Program-made: the position numbers and the translations under genes | The notes under the pieces: generated by a model | Told to the model about the DNA's origin: nothing | Seen by the model: only the letters and a program-made list of their open reading frames with translations | Database searches by the model: none | NCBI GenBank assembly: GCA_032158295.1 | Contig: CM063260.1 | Coordinates: forward strand, 3,791,501 to 3,855,500 | Direction: 5' to 3' | From: Pycnopodia helianthoides | Taxonomy: Eukaryota > Echinodermata > Asteroidea > Forcipulatida > Asteriidae | Length of the DNA stretch: 64,000 bases | Shown: positions 22,529 to 34,316 of the stretch, one piece after another | Layout of the letters: every line of letters starts with the position of its first letter | Position numbering within the stretch: the stretch's first letter is position 1

Positions 22529-22794
22529 CAAAACAGCAACTAACTATTAAACTAACTTCATATGTTTAAAGCAAATATCTTATTAAAACCTTGCACTGAG
22601 GCACTTGACCACAGAGCACTGGCACATATCAAGAAAAAACATAACCATTTCAAAATGGTAGATCCCAATCCCGTGATACTCCTTGATATACGTTTTAGGA
22701 GGGGTTTCAATCAACAGGGGTCGTCAATTTGGTCAGGAGGGGTGGTGAAAAAACTCCCATCTCTGAGGCACGCGGGCCCACAGAGCACTACCAC

Positions 22795-23015
22795 AGCTTG
22801 GTGGTAAGGCATGTTGTGTCTGACCGCTCTAGGTTCAATGGGCTTTTGTGAATGAAGGTCTTATGATCTTGTGCCGACAGCAGACTGGTTTAGCAAACAT
22901 AAATCATTGAGATAAGGCAGAACAGACCCTCTTAACCTATCAAATGGGCCTGCCACACCTTTGTGACAGGATGCTGTAACCCCGTTGGGACCAAACAGGT
23001 GCCTCGTTGCAAGGT
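22795..23015 (+). repeat. Possible tRNA-derived SINE
   Basis: The A-box-like cttggtggtaaggcatg is followed about 40 bp on by a B-box-like aggttcaatggg, the spacing of a tRNA-type Pol III promoter. It lies in copy 2-specific sequence. No matching copy was seen elsewhere in the window. Confidence 0.35.
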
Positions 23016-23337
23016 TCTATGACTAATAATAATGCCTTTATAATGTTTGCTTGCAAAAACTTAGCGTGACAATTCTAATGAAAGTTTCTTGGGGAATCGT
23101 TGGGTCCCCTCGTAGTGCGATTTAATGTTCAAAATATTAACATCATTAGAGCACACCATGCATTAGAGCACACGTTATAATTGCAGAGTCATAATTTGCT
23201 GTCAAAAAAAAAGGACAAACAAACACTCTCTTAATTCACTTTAAAAAAGGAAACGACTATCACTAAGAAAGATGACACTGAAATTGTCCAGCGAACTTGT
23301 GCTGGTTTCAAGAGAAAATTCGAAGTTAGGTTGCGTT

Positions 23338-26300
23338 TTACTGCTTGGTTGGAAGGGGATCTTGGTTGTAGCTCGGTGGTGGCAGCTGAACTGTGGCGTC
23401 TCCTGCAGCGTCCCCAGCGGCGGGCATGACTCCAGGGTAAGCAGTATACTCTGTAAAATAACATAATGGTATAAAGAAAGAAAAAAAATTACCAAGTAAA
23501 GTTGAGATTGTTCAGAGGAATAGTTTAATGGGAATATTTAACTATGGGTTATGTTGAATGTGATCGCCCAATCACGTTACCATCAGCCACTGGATCCACC
23601 ATGCAGCATGTCCTATTATGTGGCTTACTAATCAACATTTTGTATATTTTAGACCTTTTTGAAACTCGGCTTTGGCCTCGTCTTCCGCCACGGTTTAGAA
23701 TCCATCGGGAGTTTTGAAAACGTGTAATTTTCGTACGGTGCTTCAATTTTAAGCCCGAGCCAAAGACGAAGACGTGGTTTCGAAAACGGACATTCCACTG
23801 ATGAAGGTCTGTTTTGACCACCATCCAAACTTGTTCAAATTTTGTTTCAGTGTTGTAGTCGAGTCACCTGTGTCGAGTCCGAGTCCGAGTCCGAGTCTTT
23901 TGCAGACGTGACTCGAGTCAAGTCCGAGTCACCGAAATTGTGACTCGAGACGGACTCGAGTCCGAGTCCTGGACTCGAGTCATACAACACTGATGCATCG
24001 TGCATGGTGTTAATAAGCTAGGTTCGAGTAAAGAGTTCTTTTTTCGGGGGGGGGGGTCTATTGTTGTTTTTATATATATATTGTTCTGCTTTTCCCCCCT
24101 TTTTTTACCATTTCATTTTAGGCATTGTTGTGTTTGTTTGGACGGCTCGATAACTGCTGCTGATTTACACTTACGGTTTTGTGGATCGAACTGTGGAGGT
24201 GAACTGATATTGTAAGCACCAATTGGCGTAGCTGTCGTTGTGGTGTAAACCTGCCAATTAAAAACAATTATTACACGATCAGGTTTTACTAATAAGAAAT
24301 ACTTCTATGTATATTTATTTAATTAAAACTGGTTTTTTTACTTAGTTTTTAAAATCTATCATTCATAATAGGTGTAATGTTTGGAATATTTGAACGTTTT
24401 TTGGGGGGAATGATTTTTTTAAAGATAATGATGGTATTAATTAAACATTATGAACACTGGATATTTTGATATTAATACTGTCGGAGTTACACAATTAATA
24501 TGAATACATGAATATATAAAACACTAACCGCTGTCATTGGTTTGGCCTGCGTTCCGGTAGAGCCGATTACCATACAGCAGTACGCCGATGCTACTATGGA
24601 CACCACCATCTCAAGCAGGGCGACCAAGGCGGACACGATGGAAACTGTACGGCGTGCAGCCTAGGTACAAGACATGCAAATAAACGTGATTCAGTAGGAT
24701 TTGAAACTTTGCATGGTGGGGTTACAAAAATAGGTAACAACATGTACATGATGACAAATATCTGGTCAGAGAATTGTGTGGTTCTGAAAAGAACCAGTGA
24801 GTAAACTACTCGATTCGATCAGTAGGTTCTGATTGTCTTTAGGCCAGGATAAATAAGCTAGGCTCAATTTCAAGTCTGAGATCGAAGTTATTTCTCTACA
24901 TGATCCGCGCAAAAGTCTCCTCCCTCCCACACAATTGGCTACACACGCCGCAATTCGCGATCTCATGTAAACGATATAGGTCGACTAAACAACCAAGATC
25001 ACAGACTTGGAGCCAAGTCTAGAAGAAACCTAATACATTACCACTAATCCCTTAGTGCAGTAATAATAGCAATAATATCCGGCATCAGCAGCTTGGACGC
25101 ATTCAACAATGAGGACTGAACAGGCAGTAATGGCGGCTAAGATAGACATGACCAGGCATGCTACGGCCTAACGAAAAAGAAAGAGAAGGCAAGGGGTTAG
25201 GTTTTTTATTTTTGTATTTTTTGTTTGTATCTATCTCTCAATTTATTGCTGCTGGTTTGCTGCTACCCACTGAAAAGACTGGTTTTAACTGTGGTTCTGT
25301 ATTTGCTGTTGTTGTTGTTGTGTTGTTGTTGTTGTTGTTGTTTGTTGTTGTTGTTGTTGTTTTGTTGCTGTTGTTGTTGTTGCTGTTGTTGTTGTTGTTG
25401 TTTTGTTGTTTGTTGCATCTGTTTGTTTATTGCCGCATTTTTGTTTTGAGAGGGGGTCTCGCTCAGTCAAAACCTTCTTACCTTTAAAGTCCTTCGTAAT
25501 TATAATTTTTTTTAAACGGTGTAAGCCCACTTGCGTCCAATGATTTTCTCTGACATAAGATTGTGTGGTTCGATTTTATTCTGCAACTATTCACACCTCA
25601 TTTCTCTACATGAAAAAATAGTGTGCAGAAGTTTCCACGGAAGGGCTTCAATGAATCATTGAATGAAAATCATACATATTTTTTATTAGAATGGAGGGCA
25701 AGGCAACCTCAACGGTGGTTCTCTTTTAGGATACCGCGATCTAGAGATGTGTATTGAGAGAGATGCGGCAACTTGCGATAAGAAGCCTTTTTCGGTATTT
25801 AAAAAAGTGCATGTGCGCACAAAGGGTGCCAGACTAGACTGCACATCGAGTTGTGCTAAATTTGGAACGAAAATAGCGTCTAGCAACCACTAATTGACGA
25901 AAGAAAACTTTTCCTTCAATCTTGCAACTCTCTCGTAGATCCCTTTGCATAGAACGCTATCTCTGATATCAAACAATGGAAACGTTCAAGCACGTTCGCG
26001 CCACATACAACTCTCGGCCAATGATAGGTCTTCCTTTGACCTCAGTGAGGGCGCTGTTCAAGCTTGTGACGTCATATGCAAGGGTTCTATACACATCTCT
26101 GCCACACGATCTACGTCGACGTCTTTGACATACCAAGCATCTTCGCTGAGACTGAATCTTCCCGGACAACACGCCAAGGATTCCGGCTGGCAGGTAAAAC
26201 TAAAACAGCGATGGGAAAAAATGTTTGCATATTAACTTTAAATGAATGTTTTAGGTCACTGGGTTTGGAGAGTATTTATATTTATTTCATTCCTGCCAAT

Positions 26301-27189
26301 CTTCGTATCTTTCCAAGTGGGCCTACCTTATAAAAATCAGAACACATGGCAAGTAAGGGAAAGTCCCTAACCTTTGAACCCGTAAGATTATTCATTCCAA
26401 AGCAAGCTCCACTTGCATTGCATATCATGCCACAATGATTATTTGTGTTTTACATGAGACATAAGAAAATGATTATACTAAAGGGAAATACATTTTAAAT
26501 CAAATTAAACTCTACAGCTTGGTAAAAATGAAATGTTCGACTTCCAGCAGCGGCACCAGGGGTGGGGGGGGGGGGGCATTGCTCAGTAGGGTGTGTTGGG
26601 CTATTGGGCTTTTTGGTGGTGCTATTTAAATTAATAATAAGGATGAAACTGAGTTTTTGGTTTGGGGTTCAATTCAATTTCTTTCATCGGGGGGGGGGGG
26701 GGCGGGAATTGAGATGGGACTTTGGGTGCAAATTGGGGGAGCAAAGAAAGTAACTTCGGGCTTCTACTCCCACCCTTGCCCCCCCCCCCCCCCCGCCTCC
26801 AGCGAATTCACAATAATAATATAAACAAATAAAAAAACTTACGCAGAGAGGGACCCATATTGAAACACCTAAATACGCTATACTGCTCCTAAGAAAACTC
26901 CGCGACCGAAGCTAACATTCAGCACAGTGTTAATAATCTGCATCGAGTTGAGAACAACCATTTGCCGAGAGTAGTCACGGCGTGGAGGCGACGCGTTCAA
27001 GTGAGACGGTTGTTGCTGGCATGTGCCAGCGACGTATCCGGGCTGTGGGAATGCACCTTGCTGCTGCTGGGGTTGTGGGTAAGCACCTTGCTGCTGCTGG
27101 GGTTGTGGGTATGCACCTTGCTGTTGCTGGGGCTGATTGGTTGGATAAACAGCCGGTGCGCCGGCGAATTGGCCTGTGTTAGTCTGCAT
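23338..27189 (-). CDS. MS4A/CD20-like four-pass membrane protein, copy 2 (frameshift in first membrane segment)
   Basis: The same six exons are at 26843-27189, 26134-26199, 25042-25167, 24529-24660, 24175-24250 and 23338-23450. Exon 1 has only two full 10-residue Pro/Gln repeats. Compared with copy 1 it also lacks four single bases near 26885-26913, giving a stop after SFGRGVFLGAV in the first membrane segment. Exons 2-6 are intact and in phase: GILGVLSGKIQSQRRCL, AVACLVMSILAAITACS, ALLEMVVSIVASAYCCM, then VYTTTTATPIGAYNI and the tail QLPPPSYNQDPLPTKQ with a stop at 23338-23340. The tail has a PPxY-type motif (PPSY), which in other proteins binds WW domains such as those of NEDD4-type ligases. 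The gene is a pseudogene if the exon 1 indels are real, and intact if they are consensus errors. The paralogue is at 11780-16063. Confidence 0.8.
23848..23992. mobile_element. 145-bp MITE (CAGTGTTGTAGTCGAGTC ends), copy 2 only
   Basis: CAGTGTTGTAGTCGAGTC faces GACTCGAGTCATACAACACTG. The interior is made of gagtccgagtc repeats in both orientations. The paralogous site at about 12465 in copy 1 has no insertion. The target duplication is unclear. Confidence 0.8.
25299..25415 (+). repeat. (TTG)n microsatellite, expanded in copy 2
   Basis: About 35 TTG/TGC-type triplets in the intron between exons 2 and 3 of the MS4A-like gene. Copy 1 has about five units at 13813-13828. Confidence 0.95.
27048..27135 (-). 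repeat. 30-bp coding VNTR, short allele in copy 2
   Basis: Two full and partial units of the Pro/Gln repeat, the counterpart of 15830-16012. Confidence 0.85.
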
Positions 27190-27507
27190 CTTTTCCAACC
27201 AAATTGACCTGTGATTATGAGCAACAGTCATCAGAATTTATCAATAAAATATTCCACACACAATTTTTACACAAATTTGGTACTACATCCAAGGGACACG
27301 TTACCTTCGTTTGTTATGTACAGCCCATGTCAAACGGGGCTATTTTCTGGCAATCTTGAGCCAATAAAAATTTACACAGATTTGCTCACAGATTGCCGTG
27401 TGTGACATGTCGTGCAGTTCGAAAGCAAAATACTGGCAACACAGAGGCCACGTCAAATTCGATTAGCATGTCTTTCTACTTTGTGTGGCAACCTTTGGTG
27501 GCAACCT

Positions 27508-27610
27508 CCAATCAGATGCGCATAGAGGATGACGTCATTATTTCACTGCTGAAAAGTTTTTAGTCGGCAGCCATTTTTTCCGTCACCAGCTGGATTTTTC
27601 CGTCATCGAA
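27508..27610 (+). promoter_or_regulatory. Candidate divergent promoter with CCAAT and CRE sites, copy 2
   Basis: CCAAT at 27508-27512, TGACGTCA at 27530-27537, GCCATTTTTTCCGTC just before the ATG at 27611. It is the counterpart of the copy 1 region. Confidence 0.5.
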
Positions 27611-28654
27611 ATGACAGATTCAAGTAAAATTGTGTGGCCATCTGACAAGGAATTTATCATCATTGATTTATACAGGGGTATGTATCAATTTCAGTATCTT
27701 TTTAGGTTTAGATTAAAACGATTCGTGACAAAACGTTATCCTATTTTACTTTTTAGAGCTATTTTCTCCACGTCATGTTGCAGCTATTTCGTGATAAATG
27801 TGAAATCCAGGCCTACAACTAGAATATAAAATCTAACAAATCGTTGGAGGATTACTAATTGAAACACGTTTGCTTCAGGACCACACATTACATTGTTTGG
27901 ACCATGGAGGTATAAATATAGGCCCCTAAACGTGCCAAATCAAATGTTTACCACGATGCCCTGTGACAGTTGAGGTGGTTGGCCCATGAATGATTGAACG
28001 GCAATGCTACTGACTACGTACATACATGTACATGTACCTATATGCACCGTGTTGGACGAATTCCGAACCAGCAGAATAGCATCTTATGATTCCATTCCAG
28101 TAAATCAATGAGGCCTATCTGTACAACAATACATGTATTGTATGCCATGATGATCGTACAATCGTTTTCCAAATTTGTCTACTTCAGATCGATTGCTTAA
28201 TTTCCAATGCTGTTTATTAATTATTACTATCTGACTAAAGAACCAACTCCTACAAAAGTAAGCAAGAGATCTATATCATAGACTACAAAGTAAAAGTAGG
28301 CCTAACAAGATTTAGAATATAGAAGCATGATAACAAACATTCCCATTGGTTATCCAAGTTTAATCCATATTGTATATCGTTGTCAAATGGACACTAATAA
28401 CAGTTTAAGACCAACATTGATTCAATGATTGTATGTCTAAGCCTCGGTCATAAATAATATTAACCTTAGCCCCTATCAACAACTAGCCTAAAACAACATC
28501 TATGTTGACTTAATTTTTGTTAAATAATTTGGCACTAATTGTGGTAGAGTTGTATTGTGTTTAAACGTTTCTTACAATTTGACTATTTACAGATCACCAA
28601 GGATTGCGGGACCCAAAACATGTGGAGTATTGCTGCATGGTCAAGAGGGAGTAG
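27611..28654 (+). CDS. Short MADF-like (Myb/SANT-type) protein or truncated gene, copy 2
   Basis: Exon 1 (27611-27677) reads MTDSSKIVWPSDKEFIIIDL and ends in phase 1 at AGGG|GTATGT. Exon 2 (28593-28654) follows ttgactatttacag and completes the codon as Asp: the joined end reads DLYRDHQGLRDPKHVEY, then CCMVKRE and a stop at 28652-28654. The pattern (hydrophobic helix, LYR-H---L-D--H--Y) fits the start of a MADF domain, where W/F-I-L---Y--HP-LWD---P-Y is typical. MADF proteins bind DNA; the full domain is about 80 residues, so at 41 residues this is truncated. It may be a transposase-accessory relic (Harbinger Myb-like) or a broken gene. It is divergent to the MS4A-like gene. Confidence 0.5.
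27740..28592. other. Intron of the MADF-like gene, retained only in copy 2
   Basis: About 0.9 kb that is deleted from copy 1. Apart from the flanking exons no frame or structured repeat was recognised. Confidence 0.5.
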
Positions 28655-30693
28655 CTCCAATAGTGTGCCATTCACATGTACACATGTAAAGACCAACACC
28701 TTTACATTTAAAACAGGGGAGTTGCATTGATGATCATTTCAAACGTTATCCTTATGTACAAAAAACGATTTAATTTAATGTGCACACCTGGAATTTGTAC
28801 CAGGGAGGGGTCTAGCAAACAAACAAAAGGGAACAGGAGGCCTGCTGGTCACAATGATAAATGGGTGTGGGCCATATGACGGCATTACACTTTTACAAGT
28901 TCAAACTCAAGTACCTTTACGGAGAGTGTTAGCACTACTATATGGCAAACAAATATTTGAATAAGCAACGTGTTGCACTGTTAAGGATCTCTGTGTGTGA
29001 GTTTTGAATCACTTATCAAACAATGAGCCTGACTTAGATTATACCATCATAATTATGTGGGCTTAAGGTCTATACTGAGATAAGAGCTATATTTATTAGA
29101 GGAAAATGATTGGAAAATAAAATAGAAATTGTGAGCAGGGAGGGGTCTAACCCCCCCCCCCTCCCCACGCCGAACCCCCACCCCTAGATTCACCCTGCAT
29201 GTTGAGGTGAAGTTGAATCTATGATAACCAGCTCGTGGCTTCCTGCCCTCTCACGATAAATCAACAATGAAAAGGGAAATTATTTTTATACAACTCAATA
29301 ATTTAAGATCTTTCCCAGAAGGTTTTTTATTGATGTACACAGGACTATTCTTTTTTCAAAACATACACTCATCTGTTTTTACTATAATTTACTTTACATA
29401 TCCTGCAGCAACCAACTTTTACTCTTTAAAAAACCATGACTTTTGCTTTGGCTCCAGCTTGTACAAAAATATAGTTTTTGTTACCCAGTATGTATAGGTT
29501 GTACTCAAAACTTTACAACCCTCAGAAATCTGAGAAACGATCCATGCGCGAATCGTTCCTCAGATTCAAGTGTTTTTATTGATTTCAAATCAAGGGGGGC
29601 ATTTCAGACGAAACAACCTCACAGCACGCTTACTCTACCATTACCATCTTTATAACAAATAAGCTTTCAGATAGAAATTACACAAATTATTTCCTGGGGT
29701 AATCCACTTAAAAGTGTTTTGTCTCATCAAGATGGCAGTTAAATAGGCACACTATTTGACCCGAGTCTTTTTTTAAATCTCAGTGCGATTGTTGTTGTAC
29801 TGTGCATTTAGTGCAGATTTAGAGAGCTTCCCGAAGCCAACGCTTCTGGAAGGTATAAACAGCAGTCAGTTATACCAAGAACATTTTAGTATTCTCAAAA
29901 AAACAATTTGGAGGGTAATTGGCGACAAATTGCCAGCCCTAATACCGCAAAATGAATCAAGGAGGATGAGTCTTACCTGGTGATTTTGAGCCGAAATTTG
30001 CTTAATTTCGATGTCAAGCCCTGTATACGCTGTACTGTCCAGACGTGTGTGTTTGACGTCAGACCGTGCTAAAAGATGGCAAGAAACACATAAAGCGTCG
30101 AACATTTGCTCCGTCAATCTGGCGGATAGTTACACATTAACCCTTTTATAATATATTAAGTGTTTATCATTTTAAATTGTCATCAGATCTGGTAAAAGGT
30201 AGTGTTAGAGTCTAAAGGTAAGATGACGTTTATTTCTATAAATAGACCTTGCAAGTCAAGCACATTCGAACGTTTTGGTGAGACTTGCATATAGTCTTAT
30301 AAACATAGCAAAACAAAACAAAACAATGAGATTTCTAGAGAAACAAAGCAGAAAATCAGCACGAGAGTTTAAGCTTAACACTAATGTTGTGTATTCATCT
30401 CATTGAAACAGGAAGGGAACAAGATTGCTTTCGTAGCTCATTGTTTGTGCAGCATGCAGAGAGGAAACGTAATTTGTAGACTCGTAGATGCCCGATGATT
30501 TCATTGGATAAACATGCAGTAAAGGAAACTTTCCATATCTGTGTTATGGTCACTGGACAGTTTACCCACTGACGTGTGCATAATTATGTTTGCACGTAAT
30601 GTTGTTGTATTCACAATGTATAATGTGTGTATATGTGTAGTAATAGAATATACAATCTCCGTCCGTGTGAATGGGATGCGAGGTCAAAGGTAC

Positions 30694-31300
30694 ATCTTTT
30701 TACTTTACTTTACTTTCCACAAAATCATGACAATATATAACAGAAAACATGGTATCATTTTAAAAGGTAACAGTTTAAACCATAGCAGATAATACTTAAA
30801 ATACCAACATGGATGTGGAAGGGGGTCTCTAGAAGCAAAGCTTGTCAAGTAGAGGCCCCCTATAACATTTATAACAAAGATTGGAAAATTATAAAATAAG
30901 ATCAATGTTAACATACAAAACTCACAAATATAAAACGAGAAATACTTGTGTCATAAGAAGAGAAAAATATCCATTACATAATATAATATGATGTAGTATT
31001 TTATAATGATATATAATGATATAACCCCGTGAAAAAAGATCAGTTATTCAATAAATATTGTTGTAACAGTCTTTTTTTAATATTTACATTTAAAGTGTGA
31101 TGGATTACAGATTTTTTCCAAGGTGGTGTCAACAGAGCTCCATAGCTTTGGCTCGCATATTTCACAGTTGTTTTAGAAAGTGTAGTGCGAGTATAAGATT
31201 GATGAAATTCATGACACTGCCTTGTGAAGTGATTATGAACTTCTTCATTTTGTTTAAACTTTGAAGCATATAGAGCATATAGCCTGCCCGATATGGGGTA
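30694..31300 (-). mobile_element. 3' end of a LINE (CR1/Jockey-like reverse transcriptase C-terminus), minus strand
   Basis: A minus-strand frame ending at about 31040 reads SKFKQNEEVHNHFTRQCHEF, then YASQSYGALLTPPWKKS and NIKKRLLQQYLL. This is the typical end of LINE ORF2 (HN-TR ... G---W--LP ... FK--L---L). Downstream on the same strand are a 3' UTR with complementary GGGGCCTCTAC / TAGAGACCCCC (about 30831-30865) and a (GTAAA)n tail (30696-30716 on the plus strand as tttactttactttac). Copy 1 lacks this insertion. The 5' part is missing, as usual for truncated LINEs. Confidence 0.7.
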
Positions 31301-31544
31301 TAGAGGGTCCCCCCCCCCCAATGTTCCCATACTATAACACACTATTTTCCTCTTGTATAGAACTCCCCCCCCCCTAAAATCCTCAAAAGAATTCCTGAGA
31401 TTCCAAGCACACAATGAAGACACAGTAGGAGGGGGGGGGGGTTCCCTCTGCCCATATCGAGCACCAATTGTATATGGCAGGGTCCTTCCAGGCACTGCAT
31501 TCTTTGCACCGAGACTTTGTCTAACTATATGCAAAGATGCAGTT

Positions 31545-31675
31545 ATGCAAATGAGGCTCTCCGCGTTTCTTGGCACCTGTGGTTAATGCTGTGTTTACAA
31601 CGACAGCTAGTGGGCGAAACACGTGCTGTAGTTTTACATGAGGATACAGCGGACTGGATATACGGCTCTACACTT
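31545..31675 (+). promoter_or_regulatory. Counterpart promoter-like region, copy 2 (degraded)
   Basis: The first octamer is atgcaaag, the second is intact (31545-31552), and the TATA element reads ggatatacgg at 31667-31676. Confidence 0.3.
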
Positions 31676-31785
31676 GCTTTTCTACGAAACCAACACTCGG
31701 TCTTTCTGTCTTGTAATTAGAATCCTAGCATACTGTCCATATTTTATATCAAAATTAGTGATTTTGGCTTTATCGCAGTGTGTTA

Positions 31786-32584
31786 TGGCCTTCAGATTGT
31801 GTGAAATGCTGCATAAAGTCTCCATGGAGCTGAGTACTAAACACTATGAAAATGCCGACAATGATGTTAAGCTGCGAGGTAACAGAGAGCAGATGCCTAG
31901 CTTTCTCTTGAAGAAAGTTGTTGAAAATACCCCCACATTTGGCTTTATTTCTGATGAGCTTTCAGTAACCTCCATTAGGTTGGCCTCAATCTCACTTGAA
32001 TGCTGAATGACAGTGGGAGGACTTTTCTTGAGTTGATAGGCGAAAACGGTATGGGACACCCGAAAGACGAGCCCTGCCCGCGGGACCAGAGCCGCATCAC
32101 CCAGCCCATCCAGCGGGGGGAGAGCCGCATCACCCAGCCCAACCAGCGGGGAGAACAGCTGCAACACCCGGCCCAGCGAGGATGGCTGCTGTCGCCGCGT
32201 GCTCAACTAACACACAGTGGAATGTTTGTTGCTGCCAATAATTTCAGGAACCAGAAAGGTAATTAAGGACCTATTAATTTTTCGCAAATACATATATTTA
32301 TACGAAGGTCCGGTTTGGATCGAAAGCTAAGGCCATCTACCCTACAAATTTTATTTATATATTCTTTATATAACTGAAATTACTGTTATCATAATTAAGC
32401 GTTAATAGTCCGTTTTTTATTTATATTTATTTTTTCTCTGCACGAGTTCTGACAGCTGGTGCTGTTTCAAAACGAAAAACATAGAATAACTTTCTCACAT
32501 GCCAAGAACAATGCACAAGATACATGCGACATGCTAAATCTTTTGTACATGGCTGATGGACGTGAGATAATATCAGGATCCTGA
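31786..32584 (+). other. Plus-strand unit of unknown nature, copy 2
   Basis: From an ATG at 31786 a 73-codon frame reads MAFRLCEMLHKVSMELSTKH ... SFLLKKVVENTPTFGF ... SIRLASISLEC. It is shifted early in copy 1. The minisatellite at 32090-32175 and donor CAGAAAG|GTAATT follow. After the acceptor-like gttctgacag (about 32452), a frame reads LVLFQNEKHRITFSHAKNNA ... MLNLLYMADGREIISGS to a stop near 32584. No family is recognised. Confidence 0.3.
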
Positions 32585-33606
32585 AATTTTAATTTTTCTG
32601 TATTTAATTAACTTCCACTTTATCATTTGCGGATCATTTCGTGCAATGCCCTTAAATGAAAGCTTATATTCTTCTAGAATCTATAACATTTGCTAGGACC
32701 GGGCATCTTTAACTCAAGACATCTTGGAGCCGGTGTTTAAATTTTATTATATTTATAAAAGAATTATGGAAATACAGTGTACAATGTATTTGTGGCAAAT
32801 TTGTACACTTATTTTTCATTTTGGCAAGATAGCCCAATCTGACTGCCAGTTTGATGATTGGGGGTAAATTTCACAATTTTGGGGTCGGGTTCGGTATCTT
32901 ATCCGTAGCAGTATCACCGATTAGGCCCGCCCACCATGTTTTCCAATGGCGCCACGTGAGTAACTATTAATCATTGTAATGGCATTCAGTGTGTGGGCGC
33001 GTGTTCGCGGTTGTGATTGGCTAATACATTATGGGCGGAGCATTATTGCATTATTTGTTACAGTGTACAAAGTGATAGGGATACAATGTGATACAATCTT
33101 AAAATGTAATACATTATTTTTAAGGCCACGCTTAATGAGATTTGGGAATTCCCAAGTCGTCAAAGAAATCAAATTCTTTAATTAAAATGTCATTAGCTCG
33201 TAGAGTAAAAATTCTAATCGCAAAGTCTTAAAATATTCCAATTCACAGTATCACCACATGAGGGCGTGTGTGATCCAAATGTAAAAGATGCAAAACAAGT
33301 AAACCGAACCGAATTGTTTCATTGTTGTCAGTGTTATTTATTTGGCCATTAATACAAGAAAACAACATACAGGCAGTCAAAATAAGATAATTTCGATACA
33401 AGGAAATTTGCTGTTGAAATCGCCCCATAATGAGTTTAAAAATTTGGTCAATTTTATAAACATTAATATCTGGACGACGTAATATAATTTGCAATGATGT
33501 GGCGTTACAGTGCGAAAGAGTGACCGGATTTTCATTAGCTACTTTTAGAGGATCTTTAAAAAAAATCTTAAATCAACAACAACAGCTACATCAACATTGT
33601 AGTGCT

Positions 33607-33833
33607 TAACCCTCCTACTGTCAGTGACTCTTGGCAATATTTTCCAGTGAGTTGACCAACCATTTGAAACCATTCAACTGCCAAGGTTGTTTACGGTGGC
33701 ACAACTGTGCACAGAACTAACTGTGTACTGTGTACCTGCATTCCCCCACGGTATCATATTTCAGGCTGGCATAGTTTATCTATCATTCAAAACCACTTGA
33801 ATGGTATTGAATGGTCAGACAGCAAGAGGATTA
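33607..33833. repeat. Short inverted-repeat element (TTAACCCTCCTACTGTC ... GACAGCAAGAGGATTAA)
   Basis: The ends are inverted copies and the outer bases are TTAA-like. Interior segments gagttgaccaaccatttg, caactgtgcaca and attgaatggtcagac recur at about 61170-61360 and 45290-45425, so this is a dispersed family. Confidence 0.55.
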
Positions 33834-33889
33834 ATATGTAATGGCCTGCGATGTAAAATCTTGAGCTCATAACTTTTGTTGCTAGTTTG

Positions 33890-34086
33890 GGACACGTTGC
33901 CTTCGGATATGGCGCTTTTGGCAATGAAAAGCGTTTGTTATGAAATTTAATTGGTTGAAAAGATGTTTTAAAAGTAGAATATACTGATCAACACAAAATT
34001 GTGTACTTTTTGTTTTACTTTGTAACACGGTCCGCCATTTTGTTGACACAAATTTTGCCAATTCGAAGGCAACGTGTGCCTTTAAC
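33890..34086. repeat. Palindromic MITE, short member of the CACGTTGCCTT family
   Basis: gggacacgttgccttcggat faces attcgaaggcaacgtgtgcc, followed by TTTAA. Related to the long palindrome at 55087-55460. Confidence 0.6.
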
Positions 34087-34316
34087 CAGTTGAGGCAAAA
34101 TGCCTTTTCCGACCAGTGGTCTTCGTAAGGAATTTGTTAAAATGCCTTTCCCTGCATAGACAGATTAACAACACTGGTACAGAAGTGAACTGGCATTTTC
34201 AATGATTAAAAAAGTGTCGAAATCATGAATAAAAAGCTATTTCCGGGTCTATGGTGGTCTTGACAGCGATACAAGCTGAACACCAGATTACCTTTTTTAA
34301 AGGTGTTATACCTTAA

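Larger units (their letters stand above)
21056..32632. repeat. Tandem segmental duplication, copy 2 (~11.6 kb)
   Basis: Paralogue of 11305-20707 in the same orientation, about 350 bp downstream of it. The extra length comes from a composite insertion at 21330-23015 (palindromic element plus SINE-like sequence), a 145-bp element at 23848-23992, ~930 bp at 27740-28660 and a LINE 3' end at 30694-31475. Confidence 0.92.

Noticed and set aside
22797..22850. Functional tRNA gene
   Set aside because: A- and B-box-like motifs exist but no cloverleaf with acceptor stem could be folded by eye; at best a SINE head.
25158..25530. Val/Leu- or Thr/Gln-rich ORFs
   Set aside because: Translations of the (TTG)n microsatellite in an intron.
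32439..32584. WD40 repeat (ADGREIISGS)
   Set aside because: Only one short motif resembles a WD repeat; no second repeat or WD dipeptide follows, and the frame is not kept in the paralogue.
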